Shown in pieces: positions 34,661 to 43,791 of a DNA stretch of 54,654 nt. Both the position numbers and the translations under genes were made by a program. The notes under the pieces were generated by a model, which made no database searches, was not told the DNA's origin, and saw only the letters and a list, made by a program, of their open reading frames with translations. Numbering within the stretch: position 1 is the first letter of the stretch; each line of letters opens with the position of its first letter. Where the stretch lies: contig CACJHA010000005.1 in the NCBI GenBank assembly GCA_902593075.1, positions 1-54,654 of the forward strand. The letters run 5' to 3'. The stretch is from an uncultured Bacteroidota bacterium. Lineage in GTDB: Bacteria > Bacteroidota > Bacteroidia > Flavobacteriales > Flavobacteriaceae.

Positions 34661-36094
34661 TTATATATCTTTAGAAATTCTTAATCCATTACCAATTAGT
34701 GTAGCACTTGTACAATTTTCAATTCTTACATCAACAAAATCACCCGGAGAAAATTTTTTTTTAGGAAAAACAACAACAGTATTTTGAGTAGTTCTTCCAC
34801 TCCAAAATTCGTTCGATTTTTTTGACTCTTTTTCAATCAAAACACATACTATTTTATTTAAAAACTGCTGATTTCGAAAGTAACTATGATTTTTTTGCTT
34901 TAAAATTATCTCATTTAGTCGAATATTTTTTATTTCCATTGGCACATTATCAATAAATTGTTTCTGAGCCAAGGTTCCGGGTCTTTCAGAATATTTGAAC
35001 ATGTATCCATAGTCATATTTAATTGATTCCATCAAATTTAAAGTATCTAAATGGTCTTTATTATTTTCTGTAGGGAATCCAGTTATTATATCATGAGAAA
35101 TACTACAATTAGGAATTTTGTTTTTAATCTTGTTTATTAAAACTAAATATTCTTCTCTGGTATGGAGTCTATTCATTTTTTTTAAAATTTTATTGCTACC
35201 AGACTGGACGGGAAGATGAATGTGTTTACAAATATTTTTATATTTGGATATTACTTCGATGACCTCATCTGACATATCTTGGGGGTTTGAAGTAGAAAAT
35301 CGAATTCTCATTTTAGGTTTTTCCTGAGCTATTATCTCAAGTAAATTATTAAATCTCAAAGATGTTTTTTTTTGGAGTGACGATGCTTTCGGATAATCCT
35401 TTTTTAATCCTCCACCATACCAGAGATAACTATCAACGTTTTGTCCTAAAAGAGTTACTTCCTTAAATCCTCTTTTTTCCAGCAAATGGATTTCATTTAA
35501 TATACTTTTTGGATCTCTACTTCTCTCCCTTCCTCTGGTAAAAGGCACCACACAAAAGGTGCACATATTATCACAACCCCTAGTTATAGAAACGAATGCA
35601 GAGACTTTGTTCGAATTAATTCTTTCAGGAACAATTTTTTCATAAGTTTCGAATCTTGATAATTTTACATTAATAGCTTTTTCGTCATTACCAACCTTCT
35701 TTAGCAAATTGGGAATGTCCCTGTATGAATCTGGACCAACTACAAGATCTACAATCTTTTCTTCCTCCAAAAACTTTTTTTTAAGTCTTTCAGCCATACA
35801 TCCTAATACCCCAATCTTGACCTTGTTTTTCTTTTTTAATTTTTTATAAGCAGTTAATTTTTTTCTAATATTTTGCTCTGCCTTTTCTCTTATTGAACAA
35901 GTGTTAATTAGTATTAAATCGGACTCAATGGCATTTTCACACTTTTGATAATGATTATTTTTTAAAATAGACAAAACAACCTCGCTATCTGCAAAATTCA
36001 TTTGACAACCATATGTTTCAATATAAACTTTCTTTTTGTTACTTTTTGATTTAACAATGTTATCTGTTCTAGTTTCTGTAATGGTAGAGTTCAC
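34661..36094 (-). CDS. miaB: tRNA-2-methylthio-N6-dimethylallyladenosine synthase MiaB
   Basis: A radical-SAM methylthiotransferase of 477 residues that modifies A37 of tRNAs reading codons that begin with U. The N-terminal domain (VYIETYGCQMNFADSEVV, INTCSIREKAEQ, VGVLGCMAER-type segment) holds one iron-sulfur cluster. The radical-SAM core has TRGCDNMCTFCVVPFTRGRERSR. A TRAM domain ends the protein (FSPGDFVDVRIENCTSATLIG). The start is GTG; the next methionine lies inside the first cluster motif. It is first of the miaB / activator / lptE / TPR / secG unit. Confidence 0.96.
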   Translation of the reverse strand: MNSTITETRTDNIVKSKSNKKKVYIETYGCQMNFADSEVVLSILKNNHYQKCENAIESDLILINTCSIREKAEQNIRKKLTAYKKLKKKNKVKIGVLGCMAERLKKKFLEEEKIVDLVVGPDSYRDIPNLLKKVGNDEKAINVKLSRFETYEKIVPERINSNKVSAFVSITRGCDNMCTFCVVPFTRGRERSRDPKSILNEIHLLEKRGFKEVTLLGQNVDSYLWYGGGLKKDYPKASSLQKKTSLRFNNLLEIIAQEKPKMRIRFSTSNPQDMSDEVIEVISKYKNICKHIHLPVQSGSNKILKKMNRLHTREEYLVLINKIKNKIPNCSISHDIITGFPTENNKDHLDTLNLMESIKYDYGYMFKYSERPGTLAQKQFIDNVPMEIKNIRLNEIILKQKNHSYFRNQQFLNKIVCVLIEKESKKSNEFWSGRTTQNTVVVFPKKKFSPGDFVDVRIENCTSATLIGNGLRISKDI

Positions 36095-36438
36095 TATAAT
36101 ATTTGATAAAATTTAAAATTCTTTTTTCATAAAATTTGAATTTTTTACCTGACTTTTATCTTACACTAAATCTTATTTCATTTTAAAAACAAAGTAATTT
36201 TTAAATATAAATATGTCTATCAGATTTTTTAGAATAATTTAAAAACGATTTCATTGACTAATAAATACATTTTTGTTATAATACAAATATAATAAATAAC
36301 AGACAAAATGTCAGTTTGGATTCAATAAATGAAAAATCAATCAATTGATTATCAGGCTTGATTTAAAACCTATTCTTTTATATAAAATTTAAAACAAAAA
36401 AAAATTAATATACTTTTGTCTTCTCAAATTATTAAATA
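36095..36438. other. Divergent intergenic region between miaB and topA
   Basis: This 344-base stretch is very AT-rich and has no ORF with gene-like features, and I see no tRNA or recognised RNA family. It contains the probable topA -7 box (36411-36418) and, on the other side, A/T-rich sequence where the miaB promoter should be, with only a partial box (TAAATTTT). A small perfect inverted repeat GACA-AAA-TGTC at 36302-36312 could bind a dimeric regulator. The rest looks unstructured. Confidence 0.6.
36411..36418 (+). promoter_or_regulatory. -7 element of the topA promoter
   Basis: TACTTTTG matches TAnnTTTG exactly and ends 20 bases before the topA ATG. The upstream element at the expected distance is only A/T-rich (ATTT), so the match rests mainly on this box and its position. 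Confidence 0.45.
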
Positions 36439-38910
36439 ATGTCTAAAAATTTAGTTATTGTTGAATCGCCGGCCAAAGCAAAAACTATTGAAAGATTTTT
36501 AGGGTCTGACTTTAAAGTAACTTCTTGTTATGGCCATATTGTTGATTTACCCTCTAAAGAATTGGGAGTGAATATTGATCAAGGATTTCAGCCTAAATAT
36601 ATTGTTTCTAGTGACAAGAAGAAAGTTGTAACAAATTTGAAAAGTCTAGCAAAAAATGCTGAATTTGTATGGTTGGCTAGTGACGAGGATAGAGAAGGAG
36701 AAGCAATTGCTTGGCATTTGTCCAATGCATTGAAACTTGATGATAAAAAAACAAAAAGGATTGTTTTTCACGAAATAACAAAGAAAGCAATCTTGGATGC
36801 TATAGAGAATCCGAGAAAGATAAATTATGATTTAGTTAATGCTCAACAAGCTAGAAGAGTTTTAGACAGATTGGTAGGATATCAACTTTCTCCGGTTTTA
36901 TGGAAAAAAATTAAAAGTGGTCTGTCTGCTGGTAGAGTACAATCAGTCTCAGTGAGACTCATAGTTGAGCGTGAAAGAGAAATAAATTCTTTTTCAACAT
37001 CAGATTACTACAAAACAAACGCAGAGTTTTTAACTACTGACGGAAATAAGTTCAAAGCAATTTTTGAAAATGAATTTAAAGTTTATGACGAAGTTGAAAA
37101 ATTTTTGCAAAAAAACATAAAATCTGAATTTAGTGTTGTTTCAAGAACCACAAAGCCAGGTGTAAAAAGTCCTGCTGCTCCTTTTACAACTTCTACTTTG
37201 CAACAAGAGGCTTCAAGAAAACTTTCCTTTTCTGTAAGTAAAACAATGACATTAGCACAAAGACTTTACGAATCTGGACTGATCACCTATATGAGGACAG
37301 ATAGTGTTAACCTATCAAATGAGGCTAAATCTCAGGCAAAAGTTGAAATTATAAAACGATTTGGTGAACAATATTATAATGGGAGGGATTATAAAAACAA
37401 AAGTAGTAATGCTCAAGAAGCTCATGAGGCTATAAGACCAACTAATATGAAAGTTCAAAACATAACTGTCGATTATGATCAAAAAAGGTTGTATGAATTA
37501 ATTTGGAAAAGAACAATTTCATCACAAATGAGCCAAGCTGAACTTGAGAGAACTTCATTAAAAGTTGGATCAAATAATTATGAAAATGCATTTATTGCAA
37601 AAGGAGAAATATTAGTTTTTGAAGGATTTTTGAAGGTTTACCTTGAAGGTCTAGATGAAGAAGAAGAAAAAGTGCAAGGAATTCTACCCAACGTAAAAAT
37701 TGGTGATAAACTAAAATTAAATTCTTTGGAATCAATTCAAAGATTCACTAGACCTCCATCTAGATTTACAGAAGCATCATTGGTTAGAAAATTAGAAGAA
37801 TTAGGAATTGGTAGACCCTCAACATACGCCCCAACTATATCAACTATCCAAGCAAGAGGATATGTTTTGAAGGGTGAGAATGAGGGAATTGAAAGAAATT
37901 ATAAAAAAATCAAATTGCAAGAAGAGAAAATTATTTCTTCAACTTCAATTGAAAGAATATCCTCTGATAGAGGGAAACTAATTCCATCTGATATTGGGAT
38001 TATAGTAAATGATTTTTTAGTTAATAATTTTGAAGAAATTTTAAGTTATAATTTTACTGCCCTTGTTGAAAAGAATTTTGACAAAATTGCTGATGGAAAC
38101 GAGAACTGGAGTAAAATGATTGAAAATTTTTACACCAAATTTCAACCTGTTGTACAGCACGTCAAAGAAAATGCCAGTAGAGAATCAGGAGAAAGAATTT
38201 TAGGAGAAGATCCAAAAACTGGCAGAATTGTAAAGGTGAGATTAGGTAAATTTGGTCCAATCGCTCAAATTGGAGTAGTAGAAGATGAAGAAAAACCAGT
38301 CTTTGCTAGCCTTCAGCCAAATCAAAACCTTGAAAAGATTTCAATAGATGAGGCCCTCATGCTTTTTAAATTACCAAGAAAAGTTGGTGATTTTAATGGG
38401 AATGAAATTACTGCTAACAACGGAAAATTCGGTCCGTACATTAAATATGCTAACTTTTTTGTTTCAATTCCAAAAAATATTTCACCATTTGAAATAGATC
38501 TTGAAATGGCAATTGATTTAATAAGAGAGAAAGAAAAAGCCAACATGCCAATTCACGAATACAAAAATTTTCCTGTCACAAAAGGAAAGGGAAGGTTTGG
38601 CCCATTTATTAAATGGAATAACTTGTTTATTAACGTAAATAGTAAATTTGATTTTGAAAATTTATCTAAAGTAGATATTGAGTTTTTAATTGACGAGAAG
38701 TTAAAAAAGGAAGAAGAAAAGGTGATTAAAGTTTGGGAAGCTGAAAACATTAAGATTGAAAAAGCCAGGTGGGGACGCTTTAAAATTATTCATGAAAAAG
38801 GATTTGTGGAGTTATCCAAAGATTCTGAACCTACTAAGCTTTCGCTACCAGAAGTTAAAAAGATAATTAGTGATAATAAATCTGGTAAAACAAAGAAAAA
38901 AACAAAGTAA
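36439..38910 (+). CDS. topA: DNA topoisomerase I
   Basis: A type IA topoisomerase of 823 residues that relaxes negative supercoils. The N-terminal Toprim domain shows VESPAKAKTIERFLG and SDEDREGEAIAWHL. The catalytic tyrosine is in LITYMRTDS (Tyr284). Other conserved segments are SAGRVQSVSVRLIVEREREI, QEAHEAIRPTN and LGIGRPSTYAPTISTIQ. The C-terminal part has several TopA-C repeats (KFGPYIKYANFFVSIP, RFGPFIKWNNLFINV) instead of zinc fingers, as is usual in Bacteroidota. It overlaps the next gene by one base (TAATG). Confidence 0.97.
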   Translation: MSKNLVIVESPAKAKTIERFLGSDFKVTSCYGHIVDLPSKELGVNIDQGFQPKYIVSSDKKKVVTNLKSLAKNAEFVWLASDEDREGEAIAWHLSNALKLDDKKTKRIVFHEITKKAILDAIENPRKINYDLVNAQQARRVLDRLVGYQLSPVLWKKIKSGLSAGRVQSVSVRLIVEREREINSFSTSDYYKTNAEFLTTDGNKFKAIFENEFKVYDEVEKFLQKNIKSEFSVVSRTTKPGVKSPAAPFTTSTLQQEASRKLSFSVSKTMTLAQRLYESGLITYMRTDSVNLSNEAKSQAKVEIIKRFGEQYYNGRDYKNKSSNAQEAHEAIRPTNMKVQNITVDYDQKRLYELIWKRTISSQMSQAELERTSLKVGSNNYENAFIAKGEILVFEGFLKVYLEGLDEEEEKVQGILPNVKIGDKLKLNSLESIQRFTRPPSRFTEASLVRKLEELGIGRPSTYAPTISTIQARGYVLKGENEGIERNYKKIKLQEEKIISSTSIERISSDRGKLIPSDIGIIVNDFLVNNFEEILSYNFTALVEKNFDKIADGNENWSKMIENFYTKFQPVVQHVKENASRESGERILGEDPKTGRIVKVRLGKFGPIAQIGVVEDEEKPVFASLQPNQNLEKISIDEALMLFKLPRKVGDFNGNEITANNGKFGPYIKYANFFVSIPKNISPFEIDLEMAIDLIREKEKANMPIHEYKNFPVTKGKGRFGPFIKWNNLFINVNSKFDFENLSKVDIEFLIDEKLKKEEEKVIKVWEAENIKIEKARWGRFKIIHEKGFVELSKDSEPTKLSLPEVKKIISDNKSGKTKKKTK

Positions 38911-40058
38911 TGAGTTTGGAATATTTAGAACCTGTCTCAACGGAAGTCTTGGAATCCATTGAAGGACTTCCTGACCATGTATTAGGTAAAAATATGCTAA
39001 TTTTCACAAAGGATTCTGGTATACCTGATATATCGAACATTAAAATCTGCTTAATTTTTGTTAATGAGACTAGAAATAGTCATTACCAAATATCTAAATT
39101 CAATAGTAATGAATTTCGCAAGAAATTTTATAAACTTTATCCTGGAAATTGGAACTTTAAAATAGCTGACCTAGGAGATTTAACATCTGGCAAGAGTGTA
39201 GAAGACACATACTTTGCTTTAAGAGACATATGTGTTGAGTTAAAACAAACTGATACAATACCTGTTATTATTGGGGGAAGTCAAGATTTGACAATACCTT
39301 TATATGAGTCATTTTCAAAAAAAGATAATTCAATAAATATAGTAGCTGTGGACAATCGTTTTGATTTTACACAAGGAGAAAATCTTATATCAAGTAGATC
39401 ATATATGAACGATATTATTACTAAAAACCCCAGCAAACTAAATAATTTTACCAACTTAGGGTACCAAACATATTTGATTGCTCAAGAGGAATTAGATTTA
39501 ATGGATAAACTTTTTTTTGATTCTTTTAGATTAGGCGAGGTATTAAATGATTTAAAGATAACTGAACCAGTGTTCAGAGAAGCAGATATTGTAAGTTTTG
39601 ATATGAAAGTCTTAAATTCGTTAACAGATGGAACTTTATTGGAAGGTATGCCTAACGGTCTCGATTCTAAAGCAATATGCACAATGTCTCGTTATGCAGG
39701 TATAAGCGATAGATTGTCTATTGTCGGTTTTTTTGATTTACCAGATAATTCCTTCTTTCTAAAACTTTTTTCAGAAGTATTGTGGTATTTTGTAGAGGGT
39801 TTTAATTGTAGATTTGATGAATTTCCTATTGCGATAAGCCATGGTTTTAAAAAATACAATGTTTCCATGTCAGACAGAGAAATAGTATTTTACAAAAGCA
39901 TTAAAAGTGGCAGGTGGTGGATGGAAATGGATAATAAAAATTATATAGATAATAAAATAAAATCATCAACGTTATTATCATGCACACATCAAGATTATTT
40001 AGATGCATGCAATGATATTTTATCAGACAGATGGTGGAAAGCAACAAAACGAAGTTGA
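38910..40058 (+). CDS. Arginase/formimidoylglutamase-fold protein with degenerate metal site
   Basis: A 382-residue member of the ureohydrolase fold by its overall pattern: VIIGGSQDLTIPLYESF, VAVDNRFDF, ADIVSFDMKVLNSL and a conserved C-terminal block GRWWMEM through SDRWWKATKRS. The usual manganese motifs are altered. GGDH becomes GGSQ, DAHxD becomes DNRFD, and SxDxDxxDP becomes SFDMKVLNS, so three of the six ligands (two His, one Asp) are missing. A true arginase or formimidoylglutamase activity is therefore doubtful, although annotation pipelines often name it so. It lies between topA, with a one-base overlap, and gldK, 89 bases on; gldK has its own promoter. This gene is known next to gldK in other Flavobacteriia, but its function is unknown. 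Confidence 0.8.
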   Translation: MSLEYLEPVSTEVLESIEGLPDHVLGKNMLIFTKDSGIPDISNIKICLIFVNETRNSHYQISKFNSNEFRKKFYKLYPGNWNFKIADLGDLTSGKSVEDTYFALRDICVELKQTDTIPVIIGGSQDLTIPLYESFSKKDNSINIVAVDNRFDFTQGENLISSRSYMNDIITKNPSKLNNFTNLGYQTYLIAQEELDLMDKLFFDSFRLGEVLNDLKITEPVFREADIVSFDMKVLNSLTDGTLLEGMPNGLDSKAICTMSRYAGISDRLSIVGFFDLPDNSFFLKLFSEVLWYFVEGFNCRFDEFPIAISHGFKKYNVSMSDREIVFYKSIKSGRWWMEMDNKNYIDNKIKSSTLLSCTHQDYLDACNDILSDRWWKATKRS

Positions 40059-40084
40059 TATTTTATAATTGAATCTTATCTTTG
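40055..40084 (+). promoter_or_regulatory. Promoter of gldKLMN
   Basis: TTG (40055-40057), a 19-base spacer and TATCTTTG (40077-40084) fit the Bacteroidota consensus very well. The predicted start site is near 40091, giving a leader of about 57 bases before the gldK ATG. The box begins about 20 bases after the stop of the arginase-fold gene. Confidence 0.65.
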
Positions 40085-40147
40085 TAACATATAATATGTT
40101 TAAACATTACAAAATAATATTAAAATCTAAACGTTAGGGTAACAAAC

Positions 40148-41524
40148 ATGGGTAAATATTTATTAATTATATTATCAATTTTTCTGTTCCTAAGTTGTGG
40201 AAACAAAAGGGGTGAGTTAATTGGCGTTAAAGAAAAAAAATGGTTCCCTGAAAAACCATATGGTATGACTCTAGTTGAGGGAGGTGCATTTATTATGGGG
40301 AAACAAGATGATGATGTTGCCCAACTTAAAAACGCGACTGCTAAAACTGTTACTGTTAGATCATTTTACATGGATGAAACTGAAATTACCAATAGTGAAT
40401 ATAAACAATTTGTTCATTGGGTTAGGGATTCTATTGCGTTGTCTATGTTAGCTAGGGCCGTTTATGATCCTAACGCGACAGGCGAAAACGCCAACACGGA
40501 GGGTAGTGGAGAATATAATTTTAAAAATGCCGATACGGCTGATCAATCTCCATTTCAGAGATATATGCAAGAAAATTATTATGATTTATCAGAAGACGAA
40601 TTTGCTGGCAAAGCCTTAAATTGGGACCAGACACTAGAATGGGACCCAAATAGTTATGTTGATAAAGTTTATGTTGAGGTAATGGACAGTCTTTATCTTC
40701 CGCCTGAGGTTTGGTATAACGGAGAGATGAAGATTGATGTAAGCAAGTTAATCTATAAATATTCATGGTTTGATGCAGATTCTGCTGCAATAGTAAGAGC
40801 TAAAAATCCTCAATTTAGAGATAGACTTCCATTTATAAAGAAGGAGGAAATTGAAATATATCCAGACACAACAGTATGGATTAAGGATTTTAACTATTCA
40901 TATAATGAGCCCATGCATAACGATTATTTTTCACATCCTGCATACCAAGATTACCCAGTTGTTGGAATCTCATGGAAACAAGCTGTAGCATTTTGTAATT
41001 GGAGAACTCATTATAAAAACTCTTATCAAAAAGAAAAAAACAAACCTCTTGTAAATAATTTTAGGTTACCTACAGAGGCAGAATGGGAGTATGCAGCAAG
41101 AGGTGGAATACCTTCGGGTACTTATCCTTGGGGATCACCATACTTATTAAATGATAGAGGATGCTTCTTGGCAAATTTTAAACCTCTTAGAGGTGATTAT
41201 TCATCTGATCAAGCTATGTATGCAGTTGAAGCTAAATCTTTTTTACCTAATGATTATAATCTATATAACATGGCCGGTAATGTTGCTGAATGGACTGAAT
41301 CCTCATATGATGCTGGAGCCTACGAATATGTATCATCTTTAAATCCAAATATGTCACTAAATGATGAAAAAAGAAAAGTTGTCAGAGGAGGTTCTTGGAA
41401 GGATGTAGCTTACTTTTTACGAGTTAGCTCTAGGGATTACGAGTATCAGGACACAGCGAGAAGTTATATTGGATTTAGAACTGTTCAAGATTATTTGGGG
41501 TCAGAAAAAATAAAAATAAAATAA
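40148..41524 (+). CDS. gldK: T9SS ring lipoprotein GldK
   Basis: An outer-membrane lipoprotein (458 residues) that forms with GldN the periplasmic ring of the type IX secretion system. The lipoprotein signal is clear (LIILSIFLFLSCGN, lipidated Cys at about 18). The rest is a formylglycine-generating-enzyme-like (FGE-sulfatase) domain: GMTLVEGGAFIMGKQ, FYMDETEITNSEYKQFVHW, YPVVGISWKQAVAFCNWR, FRLPTEAEWEYAARGG, NMAGNVAEWTES, VVRGGSWKD and GFRTVQ. It is the first gene of gldKLMN, with a promoter 60 bases upstream. Confidence 0.96.
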   Translation: MGKYLLIILSIFLFLSCGNKRGELIGVKEKKWFPEKPYGMTLVEGGAFIMGKQDDDVAQLKNATAKTVTVRSFYMDETEITNSEYKQFVHWVRDSIALSMLARAVYDPNATGENANTEGSGEYNFKNADTADQSPFQRYMQENYYDLSEDEFAGKALNWDQTLEWDPNSYVDKVYVEVMDSLYLPPEVWYNGEMKIDVSKLIYKYSWFDADSAAIVRAKNPQFRDRLPFIKKEEIEIYPDTTVWIKDFNYSYNEPMHNDYFSHPAYQDYPVVGISWKQAVAFCNWRTHYKNSYQKEKNKPLVNNFRLPTEAEWEYAARGGIPSGTYPWGSPYLLNDRGCFLANFKPLRGDYSSDQAMYAVEAKSFLPNDYNLYNMAGNVAEWTESSYDAGAYEYVSSLNPNMSLNDEKRKVVRGGSWKDVAYFLRVSSRDYEYQDTARSYIGFRTVQDYLGSEKIKIK

Positions 41525-41560
41525 AAATTTTATCTTTAAAGAATACTTAAATTAAATAAA

Positions 41561-42202
41561 ATGGATGCAAAACAATTAAAAGGAAGATTAAGAAGAAAAA
41601 TTATCATGCATATGCTTTTCCAAATTGGGGGAGCTGTTGTTATTTTAGGAGCATTATTTAAAATTCTCCACTTAGAAATAGGTCCGATTACAGGAGGAGT
41701 CGTTTTAGGTTTAGGGCTGGGCACTGAAGCTATAATTTTCTTCGTAGGTGGAATCATGTTGGATGATGTAAAAGAAGAACAAGATGAATATGTCAGTAAA
41801 CATTCTGGCGGAAGTTCAGGGTCTGGATCAAAAGATGAAGGTCTTAGTTCCAAAATAGATACAATACTAAGGGAGGCCAAACTAGATGTTGGTTTGGTTA
41901 GTGGTCTTACAAAAAGTATTCAAAATCTTGAAAACACGGCAAGTTCTTTATCGCCAGCTTCTGATGCTGCAGCATCTTCTCAAAATTATGCTGAAGAATT
42001 AAACAAAGCTGCTGGACAGCTACAATCTCTTAACCAACTATATGCTTCGCAAGTTAAAAATGCAGGTCAACATAATAACTATAACGAACAAGTTTCCGAA
42101 AATGCTGAATTACTAAGAAGCCAAATGCAATCTCTTTCTGAGAATTTGGCCTCTCTTAATCAAGTTTATAAGGGAATGCTCTCTGCAATGAATAAAAACT
42201 AA
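41561..42202 (+). CDS. gldL: T9SS motor protein GldL
   Basis: Inner-membrane part of the GldL-GldM motor that converts the proton gradient into movement for secretion and gliding. The 213 residues begin with two transmembrane helices (about 18-36 and 46-66) that carry the characteristic segments ALFKILHLEIG and GLGTEAIIFFVGG. The glutamate in the second helix (Glu56) is the counterpart of the membrane glutamate known to be needed in GldL. The cytoplasmic part is largely helical, with ENTASSLSPASDAAASSQNYAEELNKAAGQLQSLNQLY. It lies 36 bases after gldK and six before gldM. Confidence 0.95.
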   Translation: MDAKQLKGRLRRKIIMHMLFQIGGAVVILGALFKILHLEIGPITGGVVLGLGLGTEAIIFFVGGIMLDDVKEEQDEYVSKHSGGSSGSGSKDEGLSSKIDTILREAKLDVGLVSGLTKSIQNLENTASSLSPASDAAASSQNYAEELNKAAGQLQSLNQLYASQVKNAGQHNNYNEQVSENAELLRSQMQSLSENLASLNQVYKGMLSAMNKN

Positions 42203-42208
42203 GAAATT

Positions 42209-43789
42209 ATGGCAGGTGCAAAAGAAACCCCACGTCAGAAGCTCATTGCTCTGATGTATTTAGTGTTTATTACGATGCTAGCTCTTAATGTAAGTAAAGA
42301 GGTGCTCGATGGATTTGGGCAAATGTTTAAAAAGATAGCTAGTGCAAACGATAGAGTTGATCAAAGTAATGATATTTACTATAATAAAATAGAGGTAAAT
42401 GCTAAGGAAAAAGAAGGTAAGTGGATTGATAATAACAGAATTGCTATTGAAATTAAAAAAGAAGCGGATGAGTTTTATAACGAAATCCAAGCAATTAAAG
42501 ATCGTATAACTGAAAAACAGAGAGTGGATGACCCTGATCTCGTCGAATATTCTCGTATGGATAAAGGTGAACAATTAGATTTGGTTTTCTTTGATGCAAA
42601 TGGATTATCTGAAGAAGGAACTAAATTCATAGAAATGATTAGATCCTATAAAGGCCATGTTATTCAAGTTTTTGCCTCAAAATTTCCAAGATACACTGAA
42701 CTCGTTGAAGAAAGGTTCAATACTGGGGATTTGGAAGATATGGTTGTAACAAGAGATGGAACAAAGCAAACTTGGCTTCAGGCTAACTATGAAGGATTTC
42801 CATTAATTTCATCATTAGCAAAACTAACAATGATGCAAAATGATATAAGGCTTACTGAAAGCGATGTTTTGAATGCCTTACTTGGTAAAGAACTTGAAAT
42901 TGAGAGTAAGGTTAATACCTCAAATTATATCACTCTATTAAAAGCTGACAAGGGAGCGTATTACCAGGGAGAAAAATTTGACGGAAGCGTGGTTCTTGGA
43001 AGAAAAGGTGGAGCTCAAAATCCAAATAGTGTTGAACTTACATTGGATGGAAGAAAGTTAACTGAAGATGAATACGAAAAAATACCAGGAGGTGTTAAGT
43101 TGAATATTAGTTCTGGAAGGCCAGGTGATCGAAAAATAGAAGGTAATCTTGTCTTTTTAAATGAAGGTGAAGAATCAAAAATTCCAGTAAGCCAGTCTTT
43201 TGCTGTTATTGCAAAACCCAATTCTGCCGTAATTTCAGCTGATAAAATGAATGTAGTTTATAGAGGAGTTGAAAATCCAATGACTATCTCCATACCTGGT
43301 ATTGCTGATAACAAAATAAGAGTCTCTGCGCCTGGATTAAGAAAAACCAGAGGGAGTAAATATAATATGAGTCCTGGCAAAGGAAGAGAAGTTGCAATTA
43401 GAGCCTCTGCAACTCTTCCAGATGGTCAAAGTATTAATACTGTCACAAAGTTTAGAATCAAAAACCTTCCTCGGCCAAATGCATCTTTTCTTAATACAAC
43501 TCTTAGGGTTGCATTACCAAAAAGTTCTGTATTGAATGGTAGAGTTGGTGCTGTAATGGAAGATTTTGATTTTGATCTGACTTTAAAAACGATTAGTTTT
43601 AGAATTAAAGTACCTGGTTCTCCAACGATTAAGTGTGATGGGACAAGGATGTGTGATAGGGCAAAAAAAGCATTAGCTAGAGCCCGTTCTGGACAAGAAA
43701 TCAGTATTTTTGATTTAGAAGTTCAAAATCCAAAGAATCCATCATATAAATTTAAAAGAACATCGCCTGTTATTGTTGTAATCAATTAA
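42209..43789 (+). CDS. gldM: T9SS motor shaft protein GldM
   Basis: A 526-residue inner-membrane protein that spans the periplasm as a dimeric shaft and contacts the GldK-GldN ring. One transmembrane helix near the N terminus (LIALMYLVFITMLALNV, about 13-29) pairs with GldL. A helical D1 domain follows (LLGKELEIESKVN ends it near 235), and then beta-rich domains (YYQGEKFDGSVVLGRKG, VVYRGVENPMTISIPGI, and the C-terminal SFRIKVPGSPTIKCDGTRM). The start MAGAKETPRQKLIALMYLV is the usual N terminus of the family. Confidence 0.97.
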   Translation: MAGAKETPRQKLIALMYLVFITMLALNVSKEVLDGFGQMFKKIASANDRVDQSNDIYYNKIEVNAKEKEGKWIDNNRIAIEIKKEADEFYNEIQAIKDRITEKQRVDDPDLVEYSRMDKGEQLDLVFFDANGLSEEGTKFIEMIRSYKGHVIQVFASKFPRYTELVEERFNTGDLEDMVVTRDGTKQTWLQANYEGFPLISSLAKLTMMQNDIRLTESDVLNALLGKELEIESKVNTSNYITLLKADKGAYYQGEKFDGSVVLGRKGGAQNPNSVELTLDGRKLTEDEYEKIPGGVKLNISSGRPGDRKIEGNLVFLNEGEESKIPVSQSFAVIAKPNSAVISADKMNVVYRGVENPMTISIPGIADNKIRVSAPGLRKTRGSKYNMSPGKGREVAIRASATLPDGQSINTVTKFRIKNLPRPNASFLNTTLRVALPKSSVLNGRVGAVMEDFDFDLTLKTISFRIKVPGSPTIKCDGTRMCDRAKKALARARSGQEISIFDLEVQNPKNPSYKFKRTSPVIVVIN

Positions 43790-43791
43790 AC

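Noticed and set aside
36095-36438. Possible structured RNA in the miaB-topA gap
   Set aside because: The sequence is low in GC with only a tiny inverted repeat and no stable stem followed by a T run.
38910-40058. Functional formimidoylglutamase of histidine breakdown
   Set aside because: Three of six metal ligands are missing and no histidine-degradation genes are nearby.
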